Below, piece by piece: positions 17,979-26,976 of a DNA stretch of 64,000 nt. This DNA is from Chitinophaga sp. (lineage in GTDB: Bacteria; Bacteroidota; Bacteroidia; Chitinophagales; Chitinophagaceae). The notes beneath the pieces were generated by a model. That model did no database searches. It saw nothing but the letters and a program-made list of their open reading frames with translations, and had not been told where the DNA came from. Location of the stretch: positions 235,859 through 299,858 of the forward strand of contig NZ_JAGHZS010000002.1 in assembly GCF_017745275.1 (NCBI RefSeq), read 5' to 3'. Within the stretch, counting starts at the first letter, position 1. The number at the start of each line of letters is the position of its first letter. Position numbers and translations under genes: made by a program.

Positions 17979-18545
17979 ATGACCATGAGTAGTAAAGCAG
18001 CTGATTATTCTTCTTTTTGGGCATTGGGGGATCTTGCCGTATTTAAGCAGATGATGAAGGCGTTTAGTCCTTCATTGCGGTATTTCGCGTGCAGCATTGT
18101 GGGCAATGAAGCAGAAGCAGAGGAAGTGGTAGCAGATGTATTTATCAAAATATGGCAGCAAAGAGCGCAGGTAACCCCGCCTGATAATGTGCAATACTAT
18201 CTTTTTAAAGCAGTAAAAAATACGGCGCTTAACTACTTAAAGCAAAATGGGCGGCGACAAACACACCTGGCCGCCTGGGAAGTGGAAGTGAGCCACCACC
18301 ATGCACAAAACCCGGAAGATATCCTGATCAACAAAGAGCAGCTGGATCATATACAAGCCGCTATCCAGTCTTTGCCGCCCCGTTGCCGGCAGATTTTTAT
18401 ACTGGTAAAAGAGGAAGGATTTTCCTATGAGCAGGCCGCCACCCTGCTGGACCTTTCGAAAGCCACCGTGAATGTACAAATGACCATCGCCCTGAAAAAA
18501 ATATGGGCCGCACTGGGACCTACCCTGAAATATTCCTACTCTTAA
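17979..18545 (+). CDS. RNA polymerase ECF sigma-70 factor (FecI-like)
   Basis: The 188-residue protein has the two ECF sigma domains. Region 2 lies at about 20-85 (YFACSIVGNEAEAEEVVADVFIKIW, the -10 recognition helix) and region 4 at about 125-180 (LPPRCRQIFILVKEEGFSYEQAATLLDLSKATVNVQMTIALKKI, the -35 helix-turn-helix). This is the Bacteroides-expansion group paired with FecR-type anti-sigma factors. The FecR gene starts 83 bases later and an STN-containing SusC follows, so the three should form a surface-signalling circuit that turns on the SusCD genes when the receptor binds its glycan. Confidence 0.93.
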   Translation: MTMSSKAADYSSFWALGDLAVFKQMMKAFSPSLRYFACSIVGNEAEAEEVVADVFIKIWQQRAQVTPPDNVQYYLFKAVKNTALNYLKQNGRRQTHLAAWEVEVSHHHAQNPEDILINKEQLDHIQAAIQSLPPRCRQIFILVKEEGFSYEQAATLLDLSKATVNVQMTIALKKIWAALGPTLKYSYS

Positions 18546-18628
18546 AAAATTTTTTTCACCCGCTTAATTGTTTTTCTTTCGGTGGTTGTCTTATTACTAC
18601 AATCATCGAAAAAATACACTTTTTGTAA

Positions 18629-19696
18629 ATGACCCAACGGTTATCGGAATTATTGGCCCTGCACTGGAGTGGCGAAATTTCCGCCGCTGAAAAAGCGGAG
18701 CTGGACGAATTGTTACTACAACATCCGGGCGACTGGCTGAAAGCCGGTATGATAGAGCAACTGTCTTTTCAAAAAAAGATGGTGGTGGACGATGCTGACA
18801 CGGAAAGGTTGATGGCAAGGGTAAGTAATGCTATAGGAGATGAATACCTGGAAGCACCCGCCGTTAATACGGAGCCGCCTAAGCGGCGCTTTCGGGCCCG
18901 CCGGGTACTTGTTCCCCTGCTGGCAATGATTTGCCTGGCTGGCGCCGGACTTGGATACCTGTATTGGCAATCGTCTTTTCCGGGATATAAAATAGTGACC
19001 ACAGATGCCGGGATGAAAACGAAGATTCGTTTAATGGATGGCAGTACCATCTTACTAAATGCCGGCAGTACTTTACGCTACCCGGAAAAAATGGATAAAA
19101 GCGTGCGGGAAGTATACCTCACCGGGGAAGCTTTTTTTGATATTAAACATGCCGCCAGCCGGCCTTTTATTATACACGCGGAAAAAATGGATGTTCGGGT
19201 ACTGGGTACCAGCTTCAATATACGCTCTTATAAAGAAGAAGATTTTGAGGAAACAGCGGTGATCTCCGGTGCGGTAGAGGTAAGGGTGAAAGAAGGGCAA
19301 CAGGTACTACGGGTAACTCCCAATGAAAAAGTATTGCTGAGAAAAGCCACCGCTACCACCGAAAGCAAGCAGGCCAACTATAACAACCACAGAAAAGAAC
19401 AGCTCGTTATTGAACGTCAGCCTTTATCACCTGTTTCATCAACAGATAGCAGCCACGTATTGGAAACTGCCTGGATCAATAATCAACTCATATTTCAAAA
19501 TGAAACGTTGTCTGTTCTTGCACAACGACTGGAACGCTGGTATGGGGTAAAAATAGCGATCACTGATCCGCAACTGGCAGGACAGCGCTTCTCCGGGCGG
19601 GCCGACAATGTATCAATCGAAAAACTACTAAACATTTTACAGGAAATTCAACCATTTAAATATTCCATCCAGGGGGATGTAATAACGATTAACTAA
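18629..19696 (+). CDS. FecR-type anti-sigma factor
   Basis: The 355-residue protein has an N-terminal cytosolic anti-sigma segment (about 1-85, with LHWSGEISAAEKAELDELL), one membrane helix at about 92-112 (VLVPLLAMICLAGAGLGYLY), and a periplasmic FecR domain (about 118-245, with GSTILLNAGSTLRYP and GEAFFDIKHAASRPFIIHA). A C-terminal DUF4974 domain (about 285-355, with LAQRLERWYGVKI and FSGRADNVSIEKLLNILQ) completes the standard Bacteroidota layout. It should hold the upstream sigma factor inactive until the STN domain of the next gene product signals through the periplasm. The helical and periplasmic parts are intact. Confidence 0.93.
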   Translation: MTQRLSELLALHWSGEISAAEKAELDELLLQHPGDWLKAGMIEQLSFQKKMVVDDADTERLMARVSNAIGDEYLEAPAVNTEPPKRRFRARRVLVPLLAMICLAGAGLGYLYWQSSFPGYKIVTTDAGMKTKIRLMDGSTILLNAGSTLRYPEKMDKSVREVYLTGEAFFDIKHAASRPFIIHAEKMDVRVLGTSFNIRSYKEEDFEETAVISGAVEVRVKEGQQVLRVTPNEKVLLRKATATTESKQANYNNHRKEQLVIERQPLSPVSSTDSSHVLETAWINNQLIFQNETLSVLAQRLERWYGVKIAITDPQLAGQRFSGRADNVSIEKLLNILQEIQPFKYSIQGDVITIN

Positions 19697-19830
19697 AATC
19701 TTCCGTTATGAATATCAACGCCATTTTTGGGGAGCGACCTCCCTAGCGGGCTTTCTATGCCGGTTAGTGTCGGCCATTTATTACAAAAGGATTCCACATT
19801 TATTGAGTCTTAATAAGAATTTTCCAGGTT

Positions 19831-22800
19831 ATGAAAAGAAAAACGCAACGAACAACGTTTGAACTACCATGTTATGGAAGAAAACTACTACTGATGTTTA
19901 AATTTACCTGCTTTCTGATCGGCCTGTTTTTCCAGGTCTCTGCATCAGGGTATTCGCAAAATACCATCTCTGTTTCCTTTGTGAAAGCAGATGTAGAGAA
20001 GGTATTCCACTATCTCGAAAGAAAATCGGGGTATACTTTTTACTATAGCAATACCGCTATTGAAAAGCTGCCACGGCTTAGTCTCACCATGGAAAAGGCC
20101 GATATCCGCGATGTATTGAACGAAATATCCCGTCAAACCGGCTTACACTATGCCATCATGGAAAATAACATGGTGGTATTTAAAAGTGCCGCAGAACAAA
20201 TCCGCACAAAAAAAATCACCGGGAAAGTACTGGATGAAAAAGGACATCCGTTGCCCAACATTACCGTACAGGTGAAAGGCACTACCAACGGTGCCCTTAC
20301 TACGGTAGATGGCCTGTTTTCCTTACAGGTACCGGACAACGCGGTGTTGGTGATCTCTGCGATCGGTTTCCTGAAACAGGAAATTGTGGTGTCAGATCAA
20401 ACTGCTATTACAGTAGTCCTGAAAGAAGATGTAGCAGGATTAAATGAAGTAGTGGTGGTAGGTTATGGCACACAGGAAAAACATAAGCTGACCAGCGCCG
20501 TGGCCACCGTTTCCGGTGCAGACCTGAACAAACGGGTGGCCACTAACCCGGCCTCCCTGCTCCAGGGGCAACTCCCGGGTTTACAGGTAACGCAAGGTTC
20601 CGGTGAACCCGGCAACGAAAATGTACAATTGCGTATCCGTGGTGTGAGCACCTTCAGCGGTGCCGGCAATGATCCGCTGGTGATTGTTGACGGACTACCC
20701 GGTAACCTGACCGCCCTGAATCCTAACGATATTGAATCTGTTTCTGTGTTGAAAGATGCGGCATCTGCCGCCATCTACGGCTCCCGTGGCGCCAATGGCG
20801 TTATCGTGGTAAAAACAAAAAAAGGAAGAGCGGGTTTCTCACTTACCTATGCCTACAACCTCGGTATCTCCAAAGCAGCCAAACTGCCGGATGTGATCAG
20901 TAACTCGGCAGAGTATATGTCGCTGTCCAACGAAGCACGCGCCAACTCCGGCTTACCTGCCATCTATAGCCAACAGCAAATAGATCTTTATAAGAACGCC
21001 ACCGACCGCGAAAAATATCCTAACCACAACTGGCTGGATGATATTTTCCGCACTGGCTACACACAAAACCACTACCTGAACATGAGCGGTGGTAAAGACA
21101 ATACCAACTACAGCCTGGGCCTGGGTATCAGTAATCAACCCGGGGTAATGATTGGCTTCGACTATAAAAAATATACATTAGATCTCGGACTTAGCTCCAG
21201 GGTTAATAAAAGAGTAACACTCGGAACTAATATCCAGTTGCGGTATGCCAACCGGAAATATCCTGAAAATGGCGCCGGTGATATGTTCCTCTCTGCCCTG
21301 GCACAATCACCGCTTTACCCTGCTTCCTACCAGGGTAAATGGATCAAGAAAGCCTACAACAATGAATTGGGCAATAAAAACCCGGTAGCTATTGTTGACG
21401 AAGACATACGGGTACGCACCAACGATTATTATGCACAGGGTAACTTATCACTCGATGTGGATATCATTGATGGCCTGAAGTGGGAAAACCGTGCCGGTAT
21501 GAACTATGATAACTACAAATCCAACGATTTCAGGCCTGTAGTGCCCACCTATTACTTTAGTGATATGAGCTCCGCCGGTTTGCTGGATGACGGCACGCCA
21601 GGGCTGTATGTGAGCAATACCGGGTATATCTACACCGTGTATTATAGCCAGTTTACCTACAAGAAGAAATTTGGCGCACATAACCTGAACGCACTCGCTG
21701 GTTTCCAGCAGGAACAAAATAAAGCAGATACCCTGGGCGCCAGCCGTAACCAGTTTCCTACCAACGTACTGAGAGAACTGAATGCAGGTCCTACTGATGG
21801 ACAAACAAACAACGGTACCTCCGGGCAATGGGGAATCAGTTCCTTTTATGGTAATGCCAACTATGATTATAACGATAAATACCTCTTCGGCGCCAGTGTA
21901 CGATATGATGGTACTTCCCGGCTGCCTTCCAACACCCGCTGGGGCTTGTTTTATTCCTTCTCCGGCGCCTGGAGAATATCAGAAGAAGCATTCCTGAAAA
22001 AAGTGTCCTGGATCAACGACCTGAAACTACGTGCTTCCTGGGGACAACTGGGTAACCAGAATATTGGTACCTATCCGTATCAGTCTACCCTCAATAACGC
22101 ACCTTATGTTTTCGGTTCCAATATCGCCACCGGTTTCTATGGTCGCCAGATCATATTCCCCGGTCTTACCTGGGAAACCACCCGGGTCCTGGATTTTGGA
22201 ATTAACCTGACCGCTTTTGATAACCGTCTTACTGTTACCGGCGACTGGTTCAACAAATATACCTTTGATATCCTGCGGAACTCCCAGGTGCCTATATGGT
22301 TGGGCTTAAACGCCCCCATTGTGAATAATGGTGCGGTAAGAAACAAAGGATATGAATTTAACATCCAGTATAACGACCGTATCGGGAAAAATTTTACCTG
22401 GTATGTAGGGGCTAACTTCCAGCATTATAAAAACATCCTGGAGAAATATGGTAAAAGAGATATCCTGGGTAATAATATCAGGGAAGAAGGACATCCGCTG
22501 GATGAATATTACCTGTACCAATGGGATGGTATTTTCCAGAGCACAGATGAAATAGCCAAATCGCCCAAACAACCGGTAGACGCCAAACCCGGAGATCTGA
22601 AGATAAAAGATGTTAACGGAGACGGCGTGATCGACGACAAAGACCGTACTTACACCGGTGGAAAATACCCTACCCTGCAATATGCGGTGAACCTCGGTGC
22701 CTCCTGGAAAAACTTCGACCTGAGTGCGCAGCTGTATGGCTCCACCGGGCAGAAAATTTATGTTACCGGGTGGGGAATAGAACCTTTCAGACAGGGATCC

Positions 22801-23148
22801 GTACCTACTGCCGACTGGCGGAATCGCTGGACACCAGAACATCCCAGCACTACGATGCCCCGGATATACGTAGCCGATAACTATGCCCCGGTACAGTACT
22901 ATCGATCTACCTACTTCCTGAAAGATGCTTCTTTTCTCCGGCTGAGAAATCTGCAACTGGGCTATAGCTTACCCGCTGCCACTATCAGCCGTATTGGTAT
23001 GAAATCATTGCGGGTATTCTTTACCGCCGACAATGTATTTACCATCAGCAAATTTCCGGGCCTGGATCCGGAGCGTGTAGGAGATGGCAGTTATGTAACT
23101 TATCCGCAAACCAAAACCTACACTTTCGGCGCTACGGTACAGTTTTAA
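19831..23148 (+). CDS. SusC/RagA TonB-dependent receptor with STN signalling domain
   Basis: The 1105-residue protein has a long signal region (to about residue 43), an STN domain (about 45-115, VSFVKADVEKVFHYLERKSG), a carboxypeptidase-like repeat (about 125-210, ITGKVLDEKGHPLPNI), and a plug with the SusC signature DPLVIVDG and DAASAAIYGSRGANGVI. A TonB-dependent barrel of about 750 residues ends in an aromatic C-terminus (FGATVQF). The N-terminal STN domain links this transporter to the FecR/sigma pair immediately upstream, unlike the second SusC in the window. It would import a glycan with the SusD lipoprotein encoded 25 bases downstream. The barrel is full length with no frameshift. Confidence 0.95.
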   Translation: MKRKTQRTTFELPCYGRKLLLMFKFTCFLIGLFFQVSASGYSQNTISVSFVKADVEKVFHYLERKSGYTFYYSNTAIEKLPRLSLTMEKADIRDVLNEISRQTGLHYAIMENNMVVFKSAAEQIRTKKITGKVLDEKGHPLPNITVQVKGTTNGALTTVDGLFSLQVPDNAVLVISAIGFLKQEIVVSDQTAITVVLKEDVAGLNEVVVVGYGTQEKHKLTSAVATVSGADLNKRVATNPASLLQGQLPGLQVTQGSGEPGNENVQLRIRGVSTFSGAGNDPLVIVDGLPGNLTALNPNDIESVSVLKDAASAAIYGSRGANGVIVVKTKKGRAGFSLTYAYNLGISKAAKLPDVISNSAEYMSLSNEARANSGLPAIYSQQQIDLYKNATDREKYPNHNWLDDIFRTGYTQNHYLNMSGGKDNTNYSLGLGISNQPGVMIGFDYKKYTLDLGLSSRVNKRVTLGTNIQLRYANRKYPENGAGDMFLSALAQSPLYPASYQGKWIKKAYNNELGNKNPVAIVDEDIRVRTNDYYAQGNLSLDVDIIDGLKWENRAGMNYDNYKSNDFRPVVPTYYFSDMSSAGLLDDGTPGLYVSNTGYIYTVYYSQFTYKKKFGAHNLNALAGFQQEQNKADTLGASRNQFPTNVLRELNAGPTDGQTNNGTSGQWGISSFYGNANYDYNDKYLFGASVRYDGTSRLPSNTRWGLFYSFSGAWRISEEAFLKKVSWINDLKLRASWGQLGNQNIGTYPYQSTLNNAPYVFGSNIATGFYGRQIIFPGLTWETTRVLDFGINLTAFDNRLTVTGDWFNKYTFDILRNSQVPIWLGLNAPIVNNGAVRNKGYEFNIQYNDRIGKNFTWYVGANFQHYKNILEKYGKRDILGNNIREEGHPLDEYYLYQWDGIFQSTDEIAKSPKQPVDAKPGDLKIKDVNGDGVIDDKDRTYTGGKYPTLQYAVNLGASWKNFDLSAQLYGSTGQKIYVTGWGIEPFRQGSVPTADWRNRWTPEHPSTTMPRIYVADNYAPVQYYRSTYFLKDASFLRLRNLQLGYSLPAATISRIGMKSLRVFFTADNVFTISKFPGLDPERVGDGSYVTYPQTKTYTFGATVQF

Positions 23149-23173
23149 TTTCTTCCCGTTAAATGATTCAGTT

Positions 23174-24724
23174 ATGAAAAGATATCAGCAATATATACTA
23201 GTAATAGCAGGTGCCACCCTGATGCTGTTGAGTGCGTGTAAAAAGGCGCTGGACCTCACTCCTCCGGATAAACTGGCCACCTCCCTGTTCTGGAAAACAC
23301 CGGATGATGCAGACAAAGCACTGGCCGGCTTATATAACAATCTGTACGCCAGCAGCGGTGGATACGCTACATCACAGTTCACCGTTTTTGCCTGGGATAA
23401 TTTTACCGATGATTCTTACGGACAATATAATTACGGTGGAGGAACTAATGCGCTTACTTCAGGTATTACACCTCAGTCGGGAGATTTTGTAAGATCTTAT
23501 TATGATAACAGCTACCAGGCCATTGCTTCCGCGAATGTGTTCCTGGCTAAAGTAGGTACCGTATTAAGTGGGGATAAACTGGCATTGTATAAAGGAGAAG
23601 CTTACTTTCTGCGGGCCTTCAATTACTTCTGGCTGGCCCAGCTCTATGGCAATACCGTATTAATCACCGAAGATCCATTCACTGTTGATTATACTACTTC
23701 CAGGGCAAAATCTCCCCGGGCAGATGTATTAAAACAGGTACTCGCTGATCTGGATGCTGCTATCGCGGCATTACCGGATACCAGCTACTACAACGGGCAT
23801 GCAGTGAAAGCCACTGCACAGGGGTACAAAGTAAGGGTACTGATGTTCCAGAAAAGATATGCAGAAGCAGCAGCGCTGGCGAAGGAAATCATGACAGCCG
23901 GTAAGTTCAGCCTGAACCCCAGCTATCCTGGCAATTTCTACAAACCTGATCAGAACAACAGCAAGGAGATCATGTTTTCTGTGAGGTATATGCGTCCTAA
24001 TATGCTGCACCAGGATGTGGCCATATCAGTGAACCTGCAACGCTGGAAAGGAGAACTGGCTACCCAGGATCTTATCAATGAGTACGAAGCGGCAGACGGC
24101 AAAGACACGGCTTCTTCCGGTGTATATGTTCCGGGCAAACCGTATGAACACCGTGATCCACGCATGCGGATGACTTTCTTCTTCCCCGGTGATACCAAAG
24201 CACAGGGCTGGCCATTTGACGGCGACTTGTCCGTAGCCACCCCCGGAAAAGATAGCTGGATAACAGGATACTATGCCGTAAAAAAATGGCTGGATCCTTC
24301 GCTGACAAACCCGGACTATGGTACCATTGATGATAATGATTTTGTATTACTCCGTTATGCCGATATCCTGCTGATGTATGCAGAAGCACAGAATGAAGCT
24401 GCCGGTCCGGATGGTACTGTATATGCGGCCATGAAGCAGGTACGTAACCGCGTTGGCATGCCGGATCTTCCGGCGGGCTTGTCACAAACGGATATGCGTA
24501 CACGTATCCGCCATGAAAGAAGAGTGGAATTTGCGCTGGAAGGATTGCGTTATTTCGATCTGAGAAGATGGGGCATTGCAACGCAGAAATTGAATGGCTT
24601 TGTACCGAATCCGCTGCATCCTGATATCAAAACAAAGTACAAGGATAACTATGAATTCTGGCCTATTCCGCAAACGGAGATAGACCGTAATGCACCTGTA
24701 CTGATACAGAATGACGGATATTAA
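23174..24724 (+). CDS. SusD/RagB family glycan-binding lipoprotein
   Basis: The 516-residue protein has a lipoprotein signal (LMLLSACKKALD), a SusD N-terminal domain (LFWKTPDDADKALAGLYNNLY) and the SusD C-terminal family segment (YADILLMYAEAQNEA, then EGLRYFDLRRWG). SusD proteins sit on the outer face of the outer membrane as a lid on their SusC partner, here the gene that ends 25 bases upstream. Ligand residues cannot be read from the primary sequence. A strong terminator follows, so this is the end of the sigma/FecR/SusC/SusD unit. Confidence 0.95.
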   Translation: MKRYQQYILVIAGATLMLLSACKKALDLTPPDKLATSLFWKTPDDADKALAGLYNNLYASSGGYATSQFTVFAWDNFTDDSYGQYNYGGGTNALTSGITPQSGDFVRSYYDNSYQAIASANVFLAKVGTVLSGDKLALYKGEAYFLRAFNYFWLAQLYGNTVLITEDPFTVDYTTSRAKSPRADVLKQVLADLDAAIAALPDTSYYNGHAVKATAQGYKVRVLMFQKRYAEAAALAKEIMTAGKFSLNPSYPGNFYKPDQNNSKEIMFSVRYMRPNMLHQDVAISVNLQRWKGELATQDLINEYEAADGKDTASSGVYVPGKPYEHRDPRMRMTFFFPGDTKAQGWPFDGDLSVATPGKDSWITGYYAVKKWLDPSLTNPDYGTIDDNDFVLLRYADILLMYAEAQNEAAGPDGTVYAAMKQVRNRVGMPDLPAGLSQTDMRTRIRHERRVEFALEGLRYFDLRRWGIATQKLNGFVPNPLHPDIKTKYKDNYEFWPIPQTEIDRNAPVLIQNDGY

Positions 24725-24748
24725 GTGTGATTAAGTATGATGTAAATG

Positions 24749-24783
24749 AGGTCGTCTCTTCTTTTAGAGGCGACCTTTTTTTT
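24749..24783 (+). terminator. Rho-independent terminator after SusD
   Basis: An 11-base stem (24749-24759 with 24766-24776, one wobble) with a six-base loop is followed by a run of eight or more T residues. It lies 25 bases after the SusD stop and closes the SusCD operon. Confidence 0.92.
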
Positions 24784-24871
24784 GCTTCGTTTGTAACAGC
24801 CGCTGTGCTTCCATAGTTTTTAATGATACTGATATAGAAATTTGTATGCACCGTTTCATCTTCCTTTAAAG

Positions 24872-24879
24872 TACTTTTG
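24872..24879 (+). promoter_or_regulatory. Candidate Bacteroidota -7 promoter box before the ATP-grasp gene
   Basis: TACTTTTG matches TAnnTTTG exactly and lies 41 bases upstream of the ATP-grasp start codon, after the SusD terminator. No clear -33 element is seen at the expected distance, so the call rests on position and the -7 match. Confidence 0.4.
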
Positions 24880-24919
24880 CCAACCAAACTGATCGTCGCA
24901 ACATTTAAAGCAGGAAATT

Positions 24920-25798
24920 ATGAATAAGAAAATAGCCCTGGTTACTTATCAACAGCAAGCACGGTACAATGAAGGCATTACAGAAAGCGAAGATGACCTG
25001 TTATTGAAATTCCTGCAGGAGAAGGGCATCGATATCACACCGGTGGTATGGAATGAACCTGGAGTAAACTGGCAACAGTATGATGTGGCCATCATTAAAT
25101 CGCCCTGGGATTATCATGATCAGATTGATACATTCTATGCCTGGTTAAATACAACAGAAGCAGCAGGTGTGCAATTACTCAACTCCGCCGATATGGTGCG
25201 GTGGAACAGCAATAAAAAATATCTCCTCGAAATAGCGGATGCCGGGCTACCGGTTATTCCGAGCCGGTTATTGCCACAAGGCACTACACCCGACTGGCAT
25301 TCCTTTTTTACCTTGTGGAATACCGATAAAATTGTAGTGAAGCCCTGCGTAAGTGCCGGCGCAAAAAATACAATGTTATTAACTGTTAATGAAGTTGCCG
25401 CCAAACAGGCTTTCCTGGATGATTTGTTGCAGGCAGAAGATTTCCTGGTACAACCTTACCTGGAAGAGATCGAAGAAGGAGAGTGGTCGTTTGTTTTCTT
25501 TGGTGGCGCGTTTAGTCACATGCTGCTGAAAACGCCTAAACAAGGAGACTTCCGCGTACAGCATTATCATGGAGGCACCTTTAAACGGGCGGCTGCAGGC
25601 GAATCATTTGTAAGCAGAGCGCAACAATACGTGGATCAATTCTGCAAAGGAACATTGTATGTGCGGGTAGATGGTGTGATCAGTGCCAATGAATTTTACC
25701 TGATGGAGCTGGAGGCGATAGAGCCTTATCTGTTCCTGAGTACGGCCGCGCAGGGATATGAAAATTATTACCAGGCGTTGATAAAGCTATTGGCATAG
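24920..25798 (+). CDS. ATP-grasp domain protein (RimK/DcsG-like ligase)
   Basis: The 292-residue protein has the ATP-grasp fold: an N-terminal Rossmann-like part (KIALVTYQQQARYNEG, WDYHDQIDTFYAWL), a mid-domain (NSNKKYLLEIADAGLPVIPS, then KIVVKPCVSAGAKNT with the ATP-binding Lys) and the catalytic domain (FLVQPYLEEIEEGEWSFVFFGGAFSHMLLKTP, then ELEAIEPYLF). The overall pattern is like RimK/glutathione-synthetase relatives such as the cycloserine ligase DcsG, which join a carboxylate to an amine using ATP. I cannot name the substrate. It is cytosolic and has its own promoter region, with the Crp/Fnr gene 65 bases downstream. Confidence 0.87.
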   Translation: MNKKIALVTYQQQARYNEGITESEDDLLLKFLQEKGIDITPVVWNEPGVNWQQYDVAIIKSPWDYHDQIDTFYAWLNTTEAAGVQLLNSADMVRWNSNKKYLLEIADAGLPVIPSRLLPQGTTPDWHSFFTLWNTDKIVVKPCVSAGAKNTMLLTVNEVAAKQAFLDDLLQAEDFLVQPYLEEIEEGEWSFVFFGGAFSHMLLKTPKQGDFRVQHYHGGTFKRAAAGESFVSRAQQYVDQFCKGTLYVRVDGVISANEFYLMELEAIEPYLFLSTAAQGYENYYQALIKLLA

Positions 25799-25863
25799 CC
25801 GTGAGCCAATAGCTTTCTGCTTTCAGAAAATACAATCTTTCCTGTTTTAAACAGCACCTACAG

Positions 25864-26454
25864 ATGTTCGATGTTGATAACGCAGCAGCCAAAAATGTTT
25901 TAGCTTATATACGGTCACTCACTGCCTTTAAAGATAAAAGCTGGGAGCAGTTATATCCTGCACTTAGTATTGTAACGTTTAAAAAAGGGGAATACCTGCT
26001 GGAAGAAGGAAAAGTATGCCAGTCGCTGTTTTACATCAGTGAGGGATACTGCAGGGCCTATTACAACAAAGACGGAAAAGATATTAACACTGCTTTCTTT
26101 TTTGAAAACGATATGGCTACCAATGTCAGCAGCTTTGGGCAGGGAGAGCCATCGGAGTATGCTATACAGGCCATGGAACCACTTACTGCCGTGAAGTTCG
26201 ATAAACAGTTATTATTCGCAGCCGCAGGACAGGATCCGGATATCCAGGTATTAGGCAGAAAATGCCTGCAAATGATTGCCGCGAAGCAGGAGAAACATGC
26301 GGCTATTTATAAACTCATGTCCGGGCAGGAACGTTATGAATACATGGAAACCAACTTCCCCGAATTGTTACAACGTGTATCCCTGTCGCATTTGTCCTCC
26401 TGGCTGGGCGTGGCAAGAGAAACCCTGAGCCGGATACGGGGCAGGAGAGAGTAA
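25864..26454 (+). CDS. Crp/Fnr family transcriptional regulator (second copy)
   Basis: This 196-residue protein has the same layout as the regulator at 10134: a cyclic-nucleotide-binding-type beta-roll (about 25-125, with KKGEYLLEEGKVCQSLFYISEGYCRAYY), a dimer helix and a C-terminal winged helix (LSHLSSWLGVARETLSRIRG). No Fe-S Cys cluster or canonical cAMP pocket is visible. The two regulators are clearly paralogous but not close copies. A near-perfect CRP/FNR-type palindrome (26464-26479) lies 9 bases past its stop, in front of the NTF2-like gene, which suggests that it controls that gene. The ATP-grasp gene upstream may share a transcript with it. Confidence 0.9.
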   Translation: MFDVDNAAAKNVLAYIRSLTAFKDKSWEQLYPALSIVTFKKGEYLLEEGKVCQSLFYISEGYCRAYYNKDGKDINTAFFFENDMATNVSSFGQGEPSEYAIQAMEPLTAVKFDKQLLFAAAGQDPDIQVLGRKCLQMIAAKQEKHAAIYKLMSGQERYEYMETNFPELLQRVSLSHLSSWLGVARETLSRIRGRRE

Positions 26455-26463
26455 CTGCTCTTT

Positions 26464-26509
26464 TGTGACGATCGTCACAGGTGCGGCTACCAGCAACTGC
26501 TGATCTTTG
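26464..26509 (+). promoter_or_regulatory. CRP/FNR-type palindrome with -7-like box
   Basis: TGTGACGATCGTCACA (26464-26479) is a perfect 16-base palindrome identical to the classical CRP consensus arms TGTGA-N6-TCACA. GATCTTTG (26502-26509) downstream resembles the TAnnTTTG box. If that box is real, the palindrome sits roughly 40-45 bases upstream of transcription start, an activator position. The likely binder is the Crp/Fnr protein encoded directly upstream. Confidence 0.7.
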
Positions 26510-26525
26510 TGATACAAAAAAAGCA

Positions 26526-26888
26526 ATGATGACAACGATAACAAATACAAACAGCGCCAGGGAAATAGTATTAGCCTTTATTAACGCCTTAAATAACGAA
26601 GATTTTGCTGTTGCACGGCAGTATCTGCACGATGACCTGACTTTTATCGGTGTATTGGGCACGCGTACCGGCGCGGATGTATATATCAGTGAGATGTCCC
26701 GCATGAAATTCAAGTACACTGTAAAGAAATCATTTGAAGAGGGTTCAGATGTGAGTTTGTATTATGACATTAATATGGGAGACAAAACTATTTTTTGCAG
26801 CGGCTGGTATGAGCTGAAAGATAATAAAATCAGCTTGTTCCGGGTTGTTTTTGATCCGCGGCCGTTGTTTGAAGAGCGTAAAGGATAA
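26526..26888 (+). CDS. NTF2-like (SnoaL-type) small protein
   Basis: From the ATG at 26526 the protein has 120 residues and an NTF2-like cone fold pattern: AREIVLAFINALNNEDFAVARQYLHDDLTFIGVLG, then strands DVSLYYDINMGDKTIFCSGWYELKDNKISLFRVVFDPRP. Members include isomerases, cyclases and plain ligand-binding proteins, so the activity is undetermined. A GTG frame to 26481 would run into the CRP/FNR-type palindrome and is rejected. The upstream Crp/Fnr gene and the palindrome suggest regulated expression. Its TAA lies inside the left arm of the long inverted repeat 26881-26976. Confidence 0.82.
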   Translation: MMTTITNTNSAREIVLAFINALNNEDFAVARQYLHDDLTFIGVLGTRTGADVYISEMSRMKFKYTVKKSFEEGSDVSLYYDINMGDKTIFCSGWYELKDNKISLFRVVFDPRPLFEERKG

Positions 26889-26976
26889 AGTTCACGCAAA
26901 GAAGCAAAGGATCAAAGACGCTAAAAAAATCGCTTAGCGTCTTTGACCCTTTGCTTCTTTGTGTGTATTTATCCTT
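26881..26976. repeat. Long intergenic inverted repeat, family C
   Basis: Two arms of about 43-44 bases (26881-26924 and 26934-26976) pair with few mismatches, around a nine-base loop. The arms contain CAAAGAAGCAAAGG and TCAAAGACGCTAA. The stop codons of both convergent genes (NTF2-like and GH38) lie in the arms. It probably acts as a bidirectional terminator or mRNA 3' stabiliser. Confidence 0.85.

Noticed and set aside
26481..26525. GTG start for the NTF2-like protein
   Set aside because: It begins two bases after the CRP/FNR-type palindrome and would place the -7-like box inside the coding region; the ATG at 26526 fits the family start.
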